From: Azolla caroliniana
Lineage: Eukaryota; Polypodiophyta
DNA: 64,000 nt
Assembly: GCA_043228905.1 (NCBI GenBank)
Contig: JBHGNT010000001.1
Span: 15,934,001-15,998,000 of the forward strand
Direction of reading: 5' to 3'
Below are positions 1 through 10,177 of this stretch, one piece after another. The notes beneath the pieces are model-generated. The model was not told where the DNA came from and did not search any database. It saw nothing but the letters and a program-made list of their open reading frames with translations. Position 1 is the stretch's first letter, and the number at the start of each line of letters is the position of its first letter. A program made the translations under genes and the position numbers.

Positions 1-398
1 TTGATCCCTTCATAGGTGGCGATGATCATCCCTGCCCGGTTCTGCGGCATGACAGGGGGTCTAGGGTACACATGGCCGTATTCATGGAGCACACGAGGAA
101 TCTCGCGGAACAACATATCTCCGCTGCCCTGTGTCCGGTAGCCCTTGATGGCTAGGGAGTACTCACCAAAATACTTGATCAGTTGCTCCGAGTTCGGATT
201 GTCAATCGTGAGTATGCCTCCCTCCGGAAGGCCTGTTAACGCTCGGATCGCCTCCGCCGTTATGACCTCTGTGTCGATTTCTTTGATCACCTTGTCGGCT
301 TCTTTGTGTGGCGGTACCTCCATAATCATCAAGAAGCCCTCGAGCCCGTTTTGCTTTAGCCATTTCTTGGCGGCTTCCGACAGCGTTTGCGGGTCCAT
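1..398 (-). CDS. third ORF of the A/B gypsy family, N-terminal part (cut by window edge)
   Basis: The reading frame starts at an ATG at 396-398 (protein start MDPQTLSEAAK) and stays open to the window edge, about 132 codons. It aligns almost residue for residue with the N-terminal region of the 900-residue ORF downstream of integrase in element B, and with fragment K. This region looks globular and holds the conserved stretches PPHKEADKVIKEID, YFGEYSLA and HVYPRPPVMPQ. I do not recognise a named domain. The position after integrase is where Athila/Tat elements carry extra, sometimes env-like, ORFs, but no signal peptide or membrane segment is visible here. The function is unknown. Confidence 0.7.
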   Translation of the reverse strand, partial: MDPQTLSEAAKKWLKQNGLEGFLMIMEVPPHKEADKVIKEIDTEVITAEAIRALTGLPEGGILTIDNPNSEQLIKYFGEYSLAIKGYRTQGSGDMLFREIPRVLHEYGHVYPRPPVMPQNRAGMIIATYEGI

Positions 399-782
399 GT
401 CTGTGTCGAGGTCGGATTGTGGTGGCGAGGTTGGATGGTGATGAGAGTGAGATTGAGAGAGAGAGAGTTCAGAAAGCGGGGGTTCTTTGTGCGTAGGTTC
501 TCGTCTGATGATCTTGCAGCGCCTTGGTGCTTCTGTGCTCCTGGGTTCGCGAAAGTAGAGGGTCTCCACGCGCAGTGGTTTTTCTTTGTGCATTCTGGCG
601 CCTTTTTCGAGTGTGTGCATGTCGTGTACCAAAATAGCATTATGTCCTGTGGTGGCGCTTAAATGCCCACTACGTACCTTTTCGCTCGTCGCTCCCATTC
701 ATACCTCGCTTTTGCATAATTACTTTTTCCCTTTTATTTCTTATTTCTTTTTTTTTGTGGTAAATTTTAATGTGGTGCTAGG

Positions 783-2336
783 TTAGTTGTCCGGTGGTCC
801 TATCGGACCCTTACTCGGCTCCTTATGGTTTGCCGTTGCCTCATTCTCCCCTGTTACCGGCATGCCGTCTCCTCCGTCTTGGTGATTGCCGTTCCCCTCA
901 CAGGTTGTCGTTTCCTCACCGGTATCGGTCCTTTGCTCAAATGGGTTCTTAGGCATCGGTCCTCTATATGGCTTCAATCGGAATCCGTTGACCCATTTGC
1001 CTAGCACTTCGCCAGCAAGTGTCACTAACTGGTAGGACCCATTATACTCACGTGTCAGCCAATACGGGCCGGTCCATCTAAACCGTAGTTTTCTCGGCAT
1101 CTTGCCCATCCGGGTCTGAAATACTAACACCTGTTTGCCGATTGCGAACATTTTTTCATTTCCTTTCCTGTGCCGGTCGACAAATGCTTTCCGTCGCCGT
1201 TGTTCCAATTCTAAGTGTAGGATGCTTGCCAGTCGTTGTTCCTCAAGTTCACACACCGCTGTTAACCGTATTGCCTCCGACTCCTTCTCGTTCAGCCGTT
1301 CCCGTAGCTGGATCCGTAATCTGGGTACTTGGAATTCCACCGGCATTACCGCCTCTAGCCCGAACGCTAACCGGAACGGTGTTGTTCGGATGCTCGTTTT
1401 ATATGCCGTCCGGTATGCCCAAAGCGCGCTCTGTAGCTTGGTATCCCAATCCGTTCAGTTTTCGTTGATGATCTTCTGGAGGATCTTCTGGAGCGTTTTG
1501 TTCGTCGATTAAGCTAACCCGTTTGCTTGCGGATAGTATGGTGTGCTCCGTTTGTGGACAACGGCATAGAATGTCGTCAGGCTTTCAACTACTTGGCTGA
1601 GAAAGTGCCCCCCTTGGTCGCTTATTAATTCGATTGGGCATCCATAACGGCACCAGATGTAGTCGTATAGAAATTTTGCCGTTGACGCAACGATGTTGTC
1701 TCTTAATGCTTTGGCCTCCACCCATTTCGTGCAGTAATCCATCGCGACGATGACGTACCGATTACCTGTTCTCATTGCCGGTGGTTTGAACGGTCCAACA
1801 AAGTCCAACCCCCACTTCTGGAATCGCTCGAGTGGTAGTACCGGCTGGTGTGGCATACGAGCCTGCTCCGTTGGCTGGCCCATTCGATGGCATAGGTCAC
1901 ATTCTTTTGCGTACCGTACCGCATCTCTTAATGTCATTGGCGACCATAGGCCACTTTGCCATATTTTCCTGGCCGTCGCATCTCCGGCATAGTGACCTCC
2001 GCAATGGGCTTCCCTCAGTATGAGGTCCTTTTCATCGCTGCGCACAGCCTGTCTCCATATGCCGTTTGCGCCCTTGTGGTAAAGTGTGTCTCGCAGTAAG
2101 CAGAAATGTCGGCTTTGCACCGCCAGGCGTTTCCTTTCGTCCCGGTTCATCTCCTCTGGAGGCAGTCCTGTGCTGAGAAACTGGTGCATATTTGTGAGAC
2201 ACTTGTCTTCCTGTGCCACCGTTTCATCTACTGCCGTTTCCATAGTGACTCGAAACAGCTCCGCATCCGAAAACTCGTCCGCTACTCCGTCGCCCGTCTC
2301 TCCGGACTCTAATCAGCTTAAATAATCCGCTACGAC
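783..2336 (-). pseudogene. integrase of element A, frame-broken
   Basis: The integrase joins element cDNA to host DNA. Reading from 2336 downward, the HHCC zinc-binding region is visible (REAHCGGHYAGD then ECDLCHRMG). It lacks the two residues VA found between Cys and Gly-Gly in B. The catalytic core shows LDFVGPF and SDQGGHF for the first two acidic residues, followed by NGLA near the expected glutamate. The frame changes around 1346-1509, and the C-terminal part (783-1346) carries the RWTGPYWL GPY/F-type motif. A stop at 2340-2342 separates it from RNase H. It cannot make a full integrase as it stands. Confidence 0.85.
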
Positions 2337-2339
2337 ATG

Positions 2340-3671
2340 CTATATACCGGGTCGGTGGAATATTTCGAACTCGAATTCCTGTAACAGTAAGGTCCACCGG
2401 GCCAACTTACCGGTGAGTGACGCCTTGGACACTAGGTAGAGGAGCACCGAATGATCTACATGGAAGGAAAACTTCCTTCCCAATAAATAATGCCGAAACT
2501 TTGTCACACTGTAGATCATCCCTAGAGCTTCCCGTTCCGTGGTAGAGTAGTTCCGTTCCGCTTGGGATAGCTTTCGGCTGGCATAGTACACTGGCCGGTA
2601 CCACTTTGGCTCCGTAATCTGCATCAGTACGCTTCTGATTGCGATGTCGGAGGTGTCCACGAACACATGAAATTCTTTACTCCAATCCGGAGGCTGCACT
2701 ACCGGTGCTTGCGACAATAGTACCTTGAGGGCCCTATACGCCCTATCCTCGGTGTCGGTCCACTGGAATGGTGTTCGATGTACCGCGGCATGCAACGGTG
2801 TAGCCAGGTCGGCCAAGTATCAGAGCATCCGGCTGTGCCACCGGATCTGGCCTAAGAACCGGCTCAATGCCTTTGCCGTTGCCAGCGCCGGTGCTTTTAA
2901 TATGGATTTCACTTTGCCCGGGTCGACTGCAATAACTTCCTTGCTCACAATATGTCCTAGTAGGGTTCCATTGGACATGCCAAATACACACTTTGCCGGA
3001 TTCAAGCTTAGCCGGTACGCTCTACACTTTTCTAGACAAAGACGGAGGTGCTGAAAATGGTTCTCCTCCTGGCTATAGACGACGAAATCGTCAAGGAAAA
3101 CCTGCATAAAAGCCGGGATATATTCACCAAAGATTTCCATGATGATTCGTTGAAATGTTGTCGGTGCCATTTTGAGTCCGAACATCATCACCACGGCCAC
3201 AAACACCCCCCATTCGGTGACGAAAGTCGTTTTCTCTCGGTCGTCGGGGTGCATTCGGATCTGATTATACCCGCTGAATCCGTCTAGAAAGCTATAGACC
3301 TCATGGCCGGCAACGACATCCAACACTCCATCTGTGAACGGAAGTGGAAACGCATCCATTACCGTAGCCGCATTGAGTTTCCGGTAGTCCACACAAACTC
3401 GAATTTTTTCGTTCTTCTTCGGTACGACTATGATCGGGCTCAGCCATGTCGCTTTCTTTACCGGACGGATAAGGCCAACTCTTAGCAGTTTGTTGATTTC
3501 CTCCTTGTCTTTGGCGGCATAATTGGGATTCATCCGGTACCGTCTTTGTGCCGCTGGTTTTGCGTCCTTGCTCAAGTGAATCTGATGTTGGTATAACTGA
3601 GGGTCGAGTCCTCGCATGTCTTCGTATGACCAGGCAAACACGTCGCGAAATTCCGTGAGAATTGTGATCAT
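2340..3671 (-). pseudogene. reverse transcriptase and RNase H of element A, broken
   Basis: The reverse transcriptase (2820-3671) shows the standard Ty3/gypsy blocks in order: RRYRMNPNYAAK, VCVDYRKLNAAT, FLDGFSGYNQI, FGLKMAPTTFQ and the catalytic VFLDDFVVYS, in which Phe replaces the usual Tyr of YxDD. An in-frame stop at 2820-2822 separates it from RNase H (2340-2816), which has FVDTSDIAI and STTEREAL. FLDDF is common in Tat/Athila-type reverse transcriptases, which supports the lineage call. The stop before this block, at 3684-3686, is absent from B, so it arose in this copy. Confidence 0.9.
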
Positions 3672-3683
3672 CGCTGTTTTGTC

Positions 3684-4814
3684 TTAGGACTTCATCTCCT
3701 TGGCGATGTGCACCGGTTTTGCTTCGTCCGTGGTCCCTAGGTTCACCTCTTCAAGTTGCGACGCTTTTACGCGCTGTGAAACGGCCATTTCCCGTTCCAA
3801 CGCTTCCTGCGCTTGCCGTAACTCTCGGATTGCGTCTTTATCTGGTTCTGCTTTAGTCTCTTCCGGCTGCGGTAAGTATGGTGCTACTGCTTCGACAATG
3901 TCAATTTCGAAGAGGGGTACGATCTTCGGGTTTTCCTGCAAGTACTGAGCTTCTTCTTCGTCAGCTAACCCTTCTAGCATGTTGACGCACTCTGCATACA
4001 ACGGTGTACATTCCTTGCCAGTGCTCGTCCTTGGCTGTGTTGGTACCCGTACCTTGGCATTTCCTCGCCGGAAGGTAATTATATTTTTCCTCCAATTCTG
4101 TTTGATATGTGCCGTTTTCAACCACGGCCGCCCTAGCAATAGCGGGTATGCGCCTTGTGCCTGTAATTGTAGCACTACTGCCGAGATGTGAAATGTATGA
4201 CCGCCAACGGTGACTTCTAATTTTCGTATTAATCCTGTCGGCCGCACTGAGCTTGTATCGGCCATCCGTAACCAGAACGGACACGGCTCCCACTCGTGGA
4301 TTCCCAGGGCATCACACGTCCGGAGGCTTATTACATTCACTCTGGAGCCTCCGTCTATAGCTATGCCGGGGAGTTCTTTCCCTTTGACAATGGCAGTGAT
4401 TACCGGACTGTTGGTGTCCACCACCGTTGGTCCCTCCTCCGGATTCGAGAAGAGTACCGGTGCCGGTGATGATTCTCCTGCCGTCATGGCCGTCTTCAGT
4501 CCTTCCGTGAATCTTGGCACAAGCTGTAGGAGTCTTCCTAGTGGCAACGTAATCTGGCATTCTTGCAACGCCTGCCATGTCTCGTTTCCGGCGTGACTGC
4601 CGCTGGCAAGCCCTACGGTGTTCTCCTTTTGCCGCTGTAAGTCTATTACTTTTTGGTCGTTTGCTTTATTCACCCATTCCGTCGCTTGCTTCCGAATGGT
4701 CTCCTGCGTCTCCCATTCCTTGGCCATGCCCTTCCACCTTGTGGTCACCTGCTGTAGATCTGCCACTTCAGGGACTACCATATTTACTGCCGGTCGTTTT
4801 TCATAGCTCTTCAC
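3684..4814 (-). pseudogene. Gag tail and aspartic protease of element A
   Basis: This open stretch follows the third zinc knuckle and contains the retroviral-type protease. The active-site motif reads AIDGGSRVNVIS, with Gly in place of the usual Thr or Ser of DTG/DSG. The second protease signature, YPLLLGRPWLKTA, lies about 95 residues later. A charged, partly helical linker (AIRELRQAQEALEREMAV) leads to reverse transcriptase. The frame ends at a stop that B lacks. In life the protease would process the polyprotein; here it is separated from Gag and Pol by stops. Confidence 0.8.
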
Positions 4815-4841
4815 CGGGCATTGATTACTATAATGGCCTTC

Positions 4842-6595
4842 CTATCGGCAGTAGTAGCAGTAGGCTTTCCGGGTATTGTTGGATTCGGCATTGTCTGTTG
4901 TACCCGAGGCAGGTCCCGTGGTAAGCGCGGGGTTTTGGGCCGGTTGGCTGCTTGAAGCTACTTGTTCCGGATCCCGTGGGTAGCCGCCATTTTTGAAATG
5001 CCGTTTTTTCTTATAGTTCTTCTTATTGCGGTACTCTTGATGAGGTTGGTCGTTATATCTGTCGTATTCCTCCCATTGCTGACGATACCCGGGGGAGTGC
5101 TCCCGGTCGTAATGGTCGTATCGTCTATTGTAATCCTGGTACTGATCATATCTATCATGCCGGTCGTAGTTATCCCGCCGATCACCGTACCGGACATCAT
5201 TCTCCCGTCGATCACCATACCGGACATCCTGTGCCGGTCGGTCGCGGTCCATTCACCGCCAACGTTCCTCTTCTTCATCCCGGCTGCTGCATGGCTCTAT
5301 TTGTCGGACGGGCGGTGCTTGCCGGTTCAATAGATTATACTCCCACCTATCCGTCGTATGGCCCTTGGATTGACAGATTACACATTGCGTCCTCATAGTG
5401 CATTCTAGTGCCGAGTGTCCAGAATTCAAGCAGGTTGTGCACTGTATTGCTTGCCGAAACCGGAGGTCTTCATCGGATGGTAACACCCGTTGGAGTGCTC
5501 CCAGTGTGAGCCAGGAGCTTGTCTTTTCCATCTCTCTCACTTGGTCAATGGTACTTGTGCGGAAGTCAATTACCGTGCAAACCGTGCGTAGGGGTTCCCG
5601 GAGCACATTTAGGAATATAGTCCGTAATTCCTCCTCCGGGGGTGCGCGGGCAAGCTGACTATGCATCCGTTGAAACCGGATGACAAACTGGGGAATGCTC
5701 TCCCATGCCTCCTGTCGGATGGTATAAAATAAACCCACCATTACTATCTGGTCCACCTCCTTTTGGAAAAAATGCAAGAATTTAGCTTTTAAATCTACAA
5801 AGGTGGTGATGGTAGACGGGTCCTGCGTCCGACGCCATCTCGCTGCCGGTCCCTCCAATGTGACGCCAAATTCTGCTATCTTTGAGCGTTCCTCTTCTTC
5901 CAGGGTCAATCGCTGGGACACATGGTTTGCTTCCCATGTCTGTTCAAAGGCGTGAACATGAGCTTCCACGTCCGGATCATCTCTATACTTGGAGTACTGG
6001 AACGACATGTCGTCGTCCGGTATGGTGCGCGGGCTGGCGGTGTTGGTGGTCGTTCTTGGTTTTTCTCCGGTGTCGGTGGTCTTTCCTGATTTGTTTCCGG
6101 CGTCGGTGGTCTTTCCTCTTCTTTTGGTGACGGAGGCCTCTCCTCCTCGACTTCCGGTGTCGGAGGTCGCTCTTCCTCTGCTGGTTCCGGAGGTTCCAGC
6201 CTTAGCAATTCCGGTTCCGATGTCGGTAAGGTGTCCGATCCTTCGTCCTCCGGTCCGTCTGGGGTTTCGTTGCTGCTACGGTAGTTCGTGTGCACGCTGT
6301 ATTCCCCTTCGGAATCCGATTCATATGCTGAAAAGGCTTCTACTTCGCCTTCTCCGTTTGCCAACGCCTAGAGAAGGGATTCGGTTTCCCGGAGGCTGCT
6401 TAGGCTGCTGCCGTCGTCCGGGTGCGATGTTTGCTGTAACCAGAGGGACTCCTCCGCTACTCTCTGGATTACGTTGGAAAACGAGCGATCCGCTCTAATT
6501 TCCTGCGCCGCTTGCTGGAAAGCTTCACGTCTCCTTTGCCTTTCAGCAAGGCGTCGAGTTCGATCTATAACCAGGTCGTGCGTTGATCTAGTCAT
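4842..6595 (-). pseudogene. Gag of element A with repeats and three zinc knuckles, frame-broken
   Basis: Gag packages element RNA. The likely start is an ATG at 6593-6595. The frame breaks near 6366 and again near 6000. In order there is an acidic N-terminal part, a proline-rich run of about five ERPPTPE-like repeats, a capsid-type region (FEQTWEANHVSQRL to FLNVLREPLRT), then CTTCLNSGHSALEC (a good CCHC knuckle). The second knuckle has lost its last Cys (CVICQSKGHTTDRW; B has C). A Tyr/Asp/Arg-rich region with DVRYGDRREN repeats precedes a third knuckle (CYYCR...HYSNQC) interrupted by a TAG where B has CAG. Confidence 0.85.
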
Positions 6596-6625
6596 CCATT
6601 CGTGCCGTCGTTCGCTGCAAAAACA

Positions 6626-6641
6626 GGAATCGTGGTCGCCA
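6626..6641 (-). other. primer binding site of element A (tRNA-Arg type)
   Basis: On the minus strand the sequence TGGCGACCACGATTCC lies seven bases inside the LTR end. It is complementary to the 3' end of a eukaryotic tRNA-Arg ending in CGTGGTCGCCA, recalled from memory. The same site is present in B. A tRNA-Arg primer is also known for Ogre/Tat elements. Confidence 0.6.
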
Positions 6642-6648
6642 AAAACTG

Positions 6649-6872
6649 TGTTAACTCTTAGGGCCGGACAATGGCCTAACACAGGGTGTCTACGGAAGAC
6701 ACTTCACCAAAGGGGTGTTACGGCAAAAGGATTAGACTCAACGATTAATCCGACTTAATTAGGCTACTTAACAAGATCGTCCTTAATAATCACACGCGTA
6801 AGATATAACAATGAATGCAGAACGACAATTAACATAGAGAGATAACAACACTAAGCTTTATTAATTAACCGC
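6649..6872 (-). repeat. 5' LTR of element A, truncated
   Basis: These 224 bases match the first half, in plus orientation, of the 433-bp LTRs of element B (23173-23605 and 37918-38350), with scattered changes. Homology stops at TTAACCGCT, where the B LTRs continue with AACTATTAC. The missing half was replaced by the copia F fragment. Confidence 0.85.
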
Positions 6873-7840
6873 TGTTCGGATCTACCTCATTGAGCCGAAG
6901 AGTGAAGTCTTCGACTGTTTCCGGAACCTCCAGAGCATGGTGGAACAGGAATCAGAGAGGAAGATCAAGTGTCTGCGGTCAGATGGCGGAAAAGAATATT
7001 TTTCCGGCCATTTCAACAGTTATCTGCAGCAAACAGGAATTCGGAGAGAGTTCACCTGCAGATACACACCGGAGCAAAACGTGTGGCCAAAAGTAAGAAT
7101 GAGTCGCTTGTCGACGCAGCAAGGGAAATGCTGGAAGAGAAGAGGCGATCCGGACGACCGTCTACATCCAAAACCGGATCGGTGACAAGGTGTCCACGCA
7201 TGAGCTGTATTTCGGGCGCAAGCCGAATTTGAGACACCTTCGGATTTTCGGTAGCATAACATATGTGCATGTGCCGGATGAGAAGCGGAGGAAGTTGGAT
7301 GCAAAATCTGAGAAGTGCATCCTCGTCGGCTACTCACATGAGCAAAAGGGGTATAAGTGTTATAACCCCCGGACGAAGCAGGTTTGAGTTAGCCGCGATG
7401 TTGAGTTTGATGAGATGGCATCATGGTATGCCTTACCAGCTCCGACTTCTGATCCCGACCCGATATCGGAGGATGAGGCTAGTGAGCCTGAACCGGTTCA
7501 GTTAGAAGATGAAGAATCCGAGACTCATCAAGAGAGTCTGGAATCGTTTCGGTTGAGTGGGCCGAACGAGAGACTGGGTCAATCCGACCAGTCAGAAGAA
7601 GAACCGGCGAGTAGTGAAGACTCTACCATGCTCTCCCCGCGCAAGGAACCGAGGAGACGGTTCACTTACAAAGAGAAGGGGAAGAAGAAGATGCCGGATT
7701 ATGAAACCAGTATTGATGAGTCGGCTCGGAGCGGATCCGACTTTGGAAAGGAAAATGACGGTTCTTCGGCACCGAAGACTGAACCGGCCAAGAAGGGCCT
7801 CAAACCGGGTAACGGTGGGTTACGCCGGTCAACCCGCTAG
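6873..7840 (+). pseudogene. integrase of copia F, 5'-truncated and broken
   Basis: The fragment begins inside the integrase core. It shows IKCLRSDGGKEYFSGH (second catalytic Asp) and FTCRYTPEQN, just short of the NGIAE glutamate motif, where the frame is lost. From 7190 a new frame reads HELYFGRKPNLRHLRIFGS and KCILVGYSHEQKGYK, the conserved C-terminal part of copia integrase. After a stop near 7385 an acidic Ser/Glu/Pro-rich hinge (7415-7840) runs up to reverse transcriptase. Gag, protease and the 5' LTR are absent. It is closest to copia G in this window. Confidence 0.85.
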
Positions 7841-8671
7841 AAGGAACCTGTTAGGCGGTTCAAGTACAATGAGTACATGGTGCATCACTATGCGTACATG
7901 ACCAAGGTGGCGGAAGTGCGTGAGCCGGAGAGCTACGCAGAAGCGGCAAAGGATGCACATTGGCGTGCCGCTATGCAAGAAGAGATTCGGGCACTTGATG
8001 CCAACGATACATGGGACCTGGTTGACCCTCCCTGTCATAGTAAACCGATCGGATGCAAGTGGGTGTACAAGGTAAAGTACAACGCCGACAGTTTAGTTAA
8101 CCGGTACAAGGCCCGATTAGTGGTGAAGGGATATGCACAGACCCACAGAATCGACTACGATGAGACCTTTGCTCCGGTAGCGAAGATGACGACGGTTCGT
8201 GTGGTGCTGGCGATTGCAGCGGCAAGGGGGTGGCATCTTCACCAGATGGATGTGAAGAATGCATTTCTTCAAGGAGATCTTGAAGAAGAGGTCTTTATGA
8301 TACAACCCCCCGGTTTCCAGACGGAGATGAACAAGTCGGTAGTATGCCGGCTGAAGAAGTCACTTTAGGGCCTGAAGCAAGCCCCCCGAGCTTGGAATGC
8401 GAAGATCACGCACCGGTTGCGTAAGATGGGGTTTGCAGCCTCCAAGTCCGACTCTTCGTTGTTCATCCAGCAAGGTCTGGATGGTCCGGTCTGCATCTTG
8501 TTGTACGTTGATGATCTGGTCATCATCGGACCCGGACTCGATGAAATCAGCCGAGTAAAGTCCTAGTTGTCGGATGCGTTTGAGATGAAGGACCTGGGGG
8601 ACCTTCATTATTTCCTTGGGATCGAGGTGATCTGAACCCCCGACGTCATACTACTCTCACAAAGGCACTAT
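7841..8671 (+). pseudogene. reverse transcriptase of copia F, broken
   Basis: The copia reverse transcriptase blocks are clear: [72 protein letters not shown], the catalytic LLYVDDLVIIG and FEMKDLGDLHYFLGIEVI. In-frame TAG or TGA codons at about 8366, 8564 and 8633 interrupt otherwise aligned sequence. Each sits where copia relatives have a sense codon, so this is point-mutation decay and not rearrangement. Confidence 0.9.
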
Positions 8672-9466
8672 GTGTTGAATATTCTGTACAAGTTCGGCAT
8701 GACGGAATGCCGACCTCTCTCTACTCCCCTGGACCGGAACCAGAAGCTCCGTCCCGGCTCCGGACCGGCCTGCGATGAGAAACCGTTCCAACAAATTGTC
8801 AGAAGCCTTATATATTTGACCATCACTCGACCCGACATCAACTATCCGGTCGGTGTGATTAGCCAATTCATGCAGAAGCCGACCGTAGAGCATCTTCAGT
8901 GCGCGCACCGAATACTGCAGTATGTGAGCGGCACGAAGGACCGGGGACTGTTATACCGGCGCGGTATAACCGAAGAGCTGGTCGGTTACACAAATGCCGA
9001 CTGGGCCGGTGATGCATTAGATCGCCGATCAACCTCCGGTTATATGTTTTCCCTAGGTAGCGCGACTGTTGCGTGGAGCAGCAAAAAGCAGCCAAGAGTT
9101 GCTTTGTCGAGCACTGAGGCTGAGTATCGGGGCGCTACCATTGACACCTGTGAAGCCATTTGGCTTCGGTGACTGCTGCAAGACCTACGGATCGAGGTAC
9201 TGACCCCGATTCTGATCTATTGCGACAACATAAGCAACATGCAGCTCGCCAAGAACCCCGTATTCCATGCTCGCACAAAGCACATAGAAGTGCACAATCA
9301 CTTCGTGCGTGAGCGTGTCCTGAGCGGTGAGGTCAAACTTCGGTATGTTCACACGGATCGGCAAGTTGCCGACATCTTCACCAAACCACTCAGATCGGAC
9401 AAGTTGCAGCACTTCACCAAAATCCTTGGTGTTCAACATCTCGACGTGCCACACTTGAGGGGGAGA
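8672..9466 (+). pseudogene. RNase H end of copia F polyprotein, one stop
   Basis: The connection and RNase H regions read FGMTECRPLSTPLD, LIYLTITRPDINYPVGV, GYTNADWAGDALDRRSTSGYMF (an RNase H active-site block) and ALSSTEAEYRGA. A TGA near 9170 interrupts the frame, which then continues through ARTKHIEVHNHFVRE and ADIFTKPLRSDK, the normal end of copia Pol. A polypurine tract-like run (GAGGGGGAGA, 9457-9466) follows within the same open frame. Confidence 0.85.
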
Positions 9467-10063
9467 ACGGGCAAAGTCAAAGAGACTGCTGATGGCGCCG
9501 GTGAGGGAAGAACCGACGAAGGGAGAGTCAAGAAGAAGAAAGGAGCCGAGTCGACAAAGGTGGTCGACACATCCGAACAACTCGGAACAAGCGGCAACGG
9601 CGGCAGAGTCAAGAAGGACAGAGCCGACCGGAAGAAGAAGGCCAAGACCCGGACATGGTCTGATGTGGTGAAAGGCCTGGAACCACAAGACGAATCGGGA
9701 GCAACCGATTCGGACAAGAGTTGGAACGAATCGGAGACAGTCGATTCGGTTCAACAGACAGATTCGGAAGAACCGGATCAATTCAAGGCCAGGAGGACGA
9801 GAAGGCAGCGAAAGTCAATGCCAACACGAAGGAATCGGCGAAACGGCACGCGCCGAAGTCACAATAGCGAGGGAGCTGAATTGGGCCTGTTGAGGAGAAA
9901 AACCGACCGAGGAGGTCGAGGTGCGCAGAACAAGAGGGGTCGCGGCAAACAGAACCGGACTGGACGAGGAGCGCGAGCAAGGCGGAGTGACGCCAGAAGG
10001 AGCCGGGTAGAAGGACCGGTTGCCACAGACGTTGACACTACAATGTACAGAGTGTTGACATAA
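9467..10063 (+). CDS. basic C-terminal extension of copia F, unknown function
   Basis: The RNase H frame continues past the polypurine-like run for about 198 codons before a TAA at 10061-10063. The extension starts with Lys/Glu-rich repeats (GRVKKKKGAES, GRVKKDRADRKKK), passes an acidic Ser/Asp part and ends in a strongly Arg/Gly-rich stretch (GGRGAQNKRGRGKQNRTGRG). That composition suggests nucleic-acid binding, but nothing is recognisable by family. Copia Pol normally ends before the polypurine tract, so this is unexpected. It may be chance openness in GA-rich non-coding DNA, a late C-terminal addition, or the remnant of an extra ORF of the kind carried by SIRE-type elements. Confidence 0.4.
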   Translation, partial: TGKVKETADGAGEGRTDEGRVKKKKGAESTKVVDTSEQLGTSGNGGRVKKDRADRKKKAKTRTWSDVVKGLEPQDESGATDSDKSWNESETVDSVQQTDSEEPDQFKARRTRRQRKSMPTRRNRRNGTRRSHNSEGAELGLLRRKTDRGGRGAQNKRGRGKQNRTGRGARARRSDARRSRVEGPVATDVDTTMYRVLT

Positions 10064-10177
10064 TTTTCGAATTGTGATTCTTATTTTTGCTCTCTCTCTG
10101 TCTCTCCCGCGTACTATTAAGTTCTCCATTAAACCTGTTTTCTGTTTTTTATTATTCCGCACGCTATTTCTTTCTAC
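10064..10177. other. short CT-rich non-coding DNA between copia F and copia G
   Basis: About 115 bases with a CTCTCTCTGTCTCTC run and no ORF. TGTTGACA at 10053-10060 followed by a CA near 10178 could bound a small LTR remnant, but no second copy occurs in the window. Confidence 0.3.

Larger units (their letters stand above)
1..6872 (-). mobile_element. Ty3/gypsy element A (Tat-like), decayed, partial
   Basis: This is the remnant of a Tat-like Ty3/gypsy element. Reading down from 6872 it shows a truncated 5' LTR, a primer site, Gag with zinc knuckles, protease, reverse transcriptase, RNase H, integrase and the start of a third ORF cut by the window edge. It matches element B along its whole length, and this comparison locates its frameshifts and stops. 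The gag-pol part is broken at many points, so it is a dead copy. Its 5' LTR ends abruptly at 6872, where copia F sequence begins; no target duplication is visible. Confidence 0.9.
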
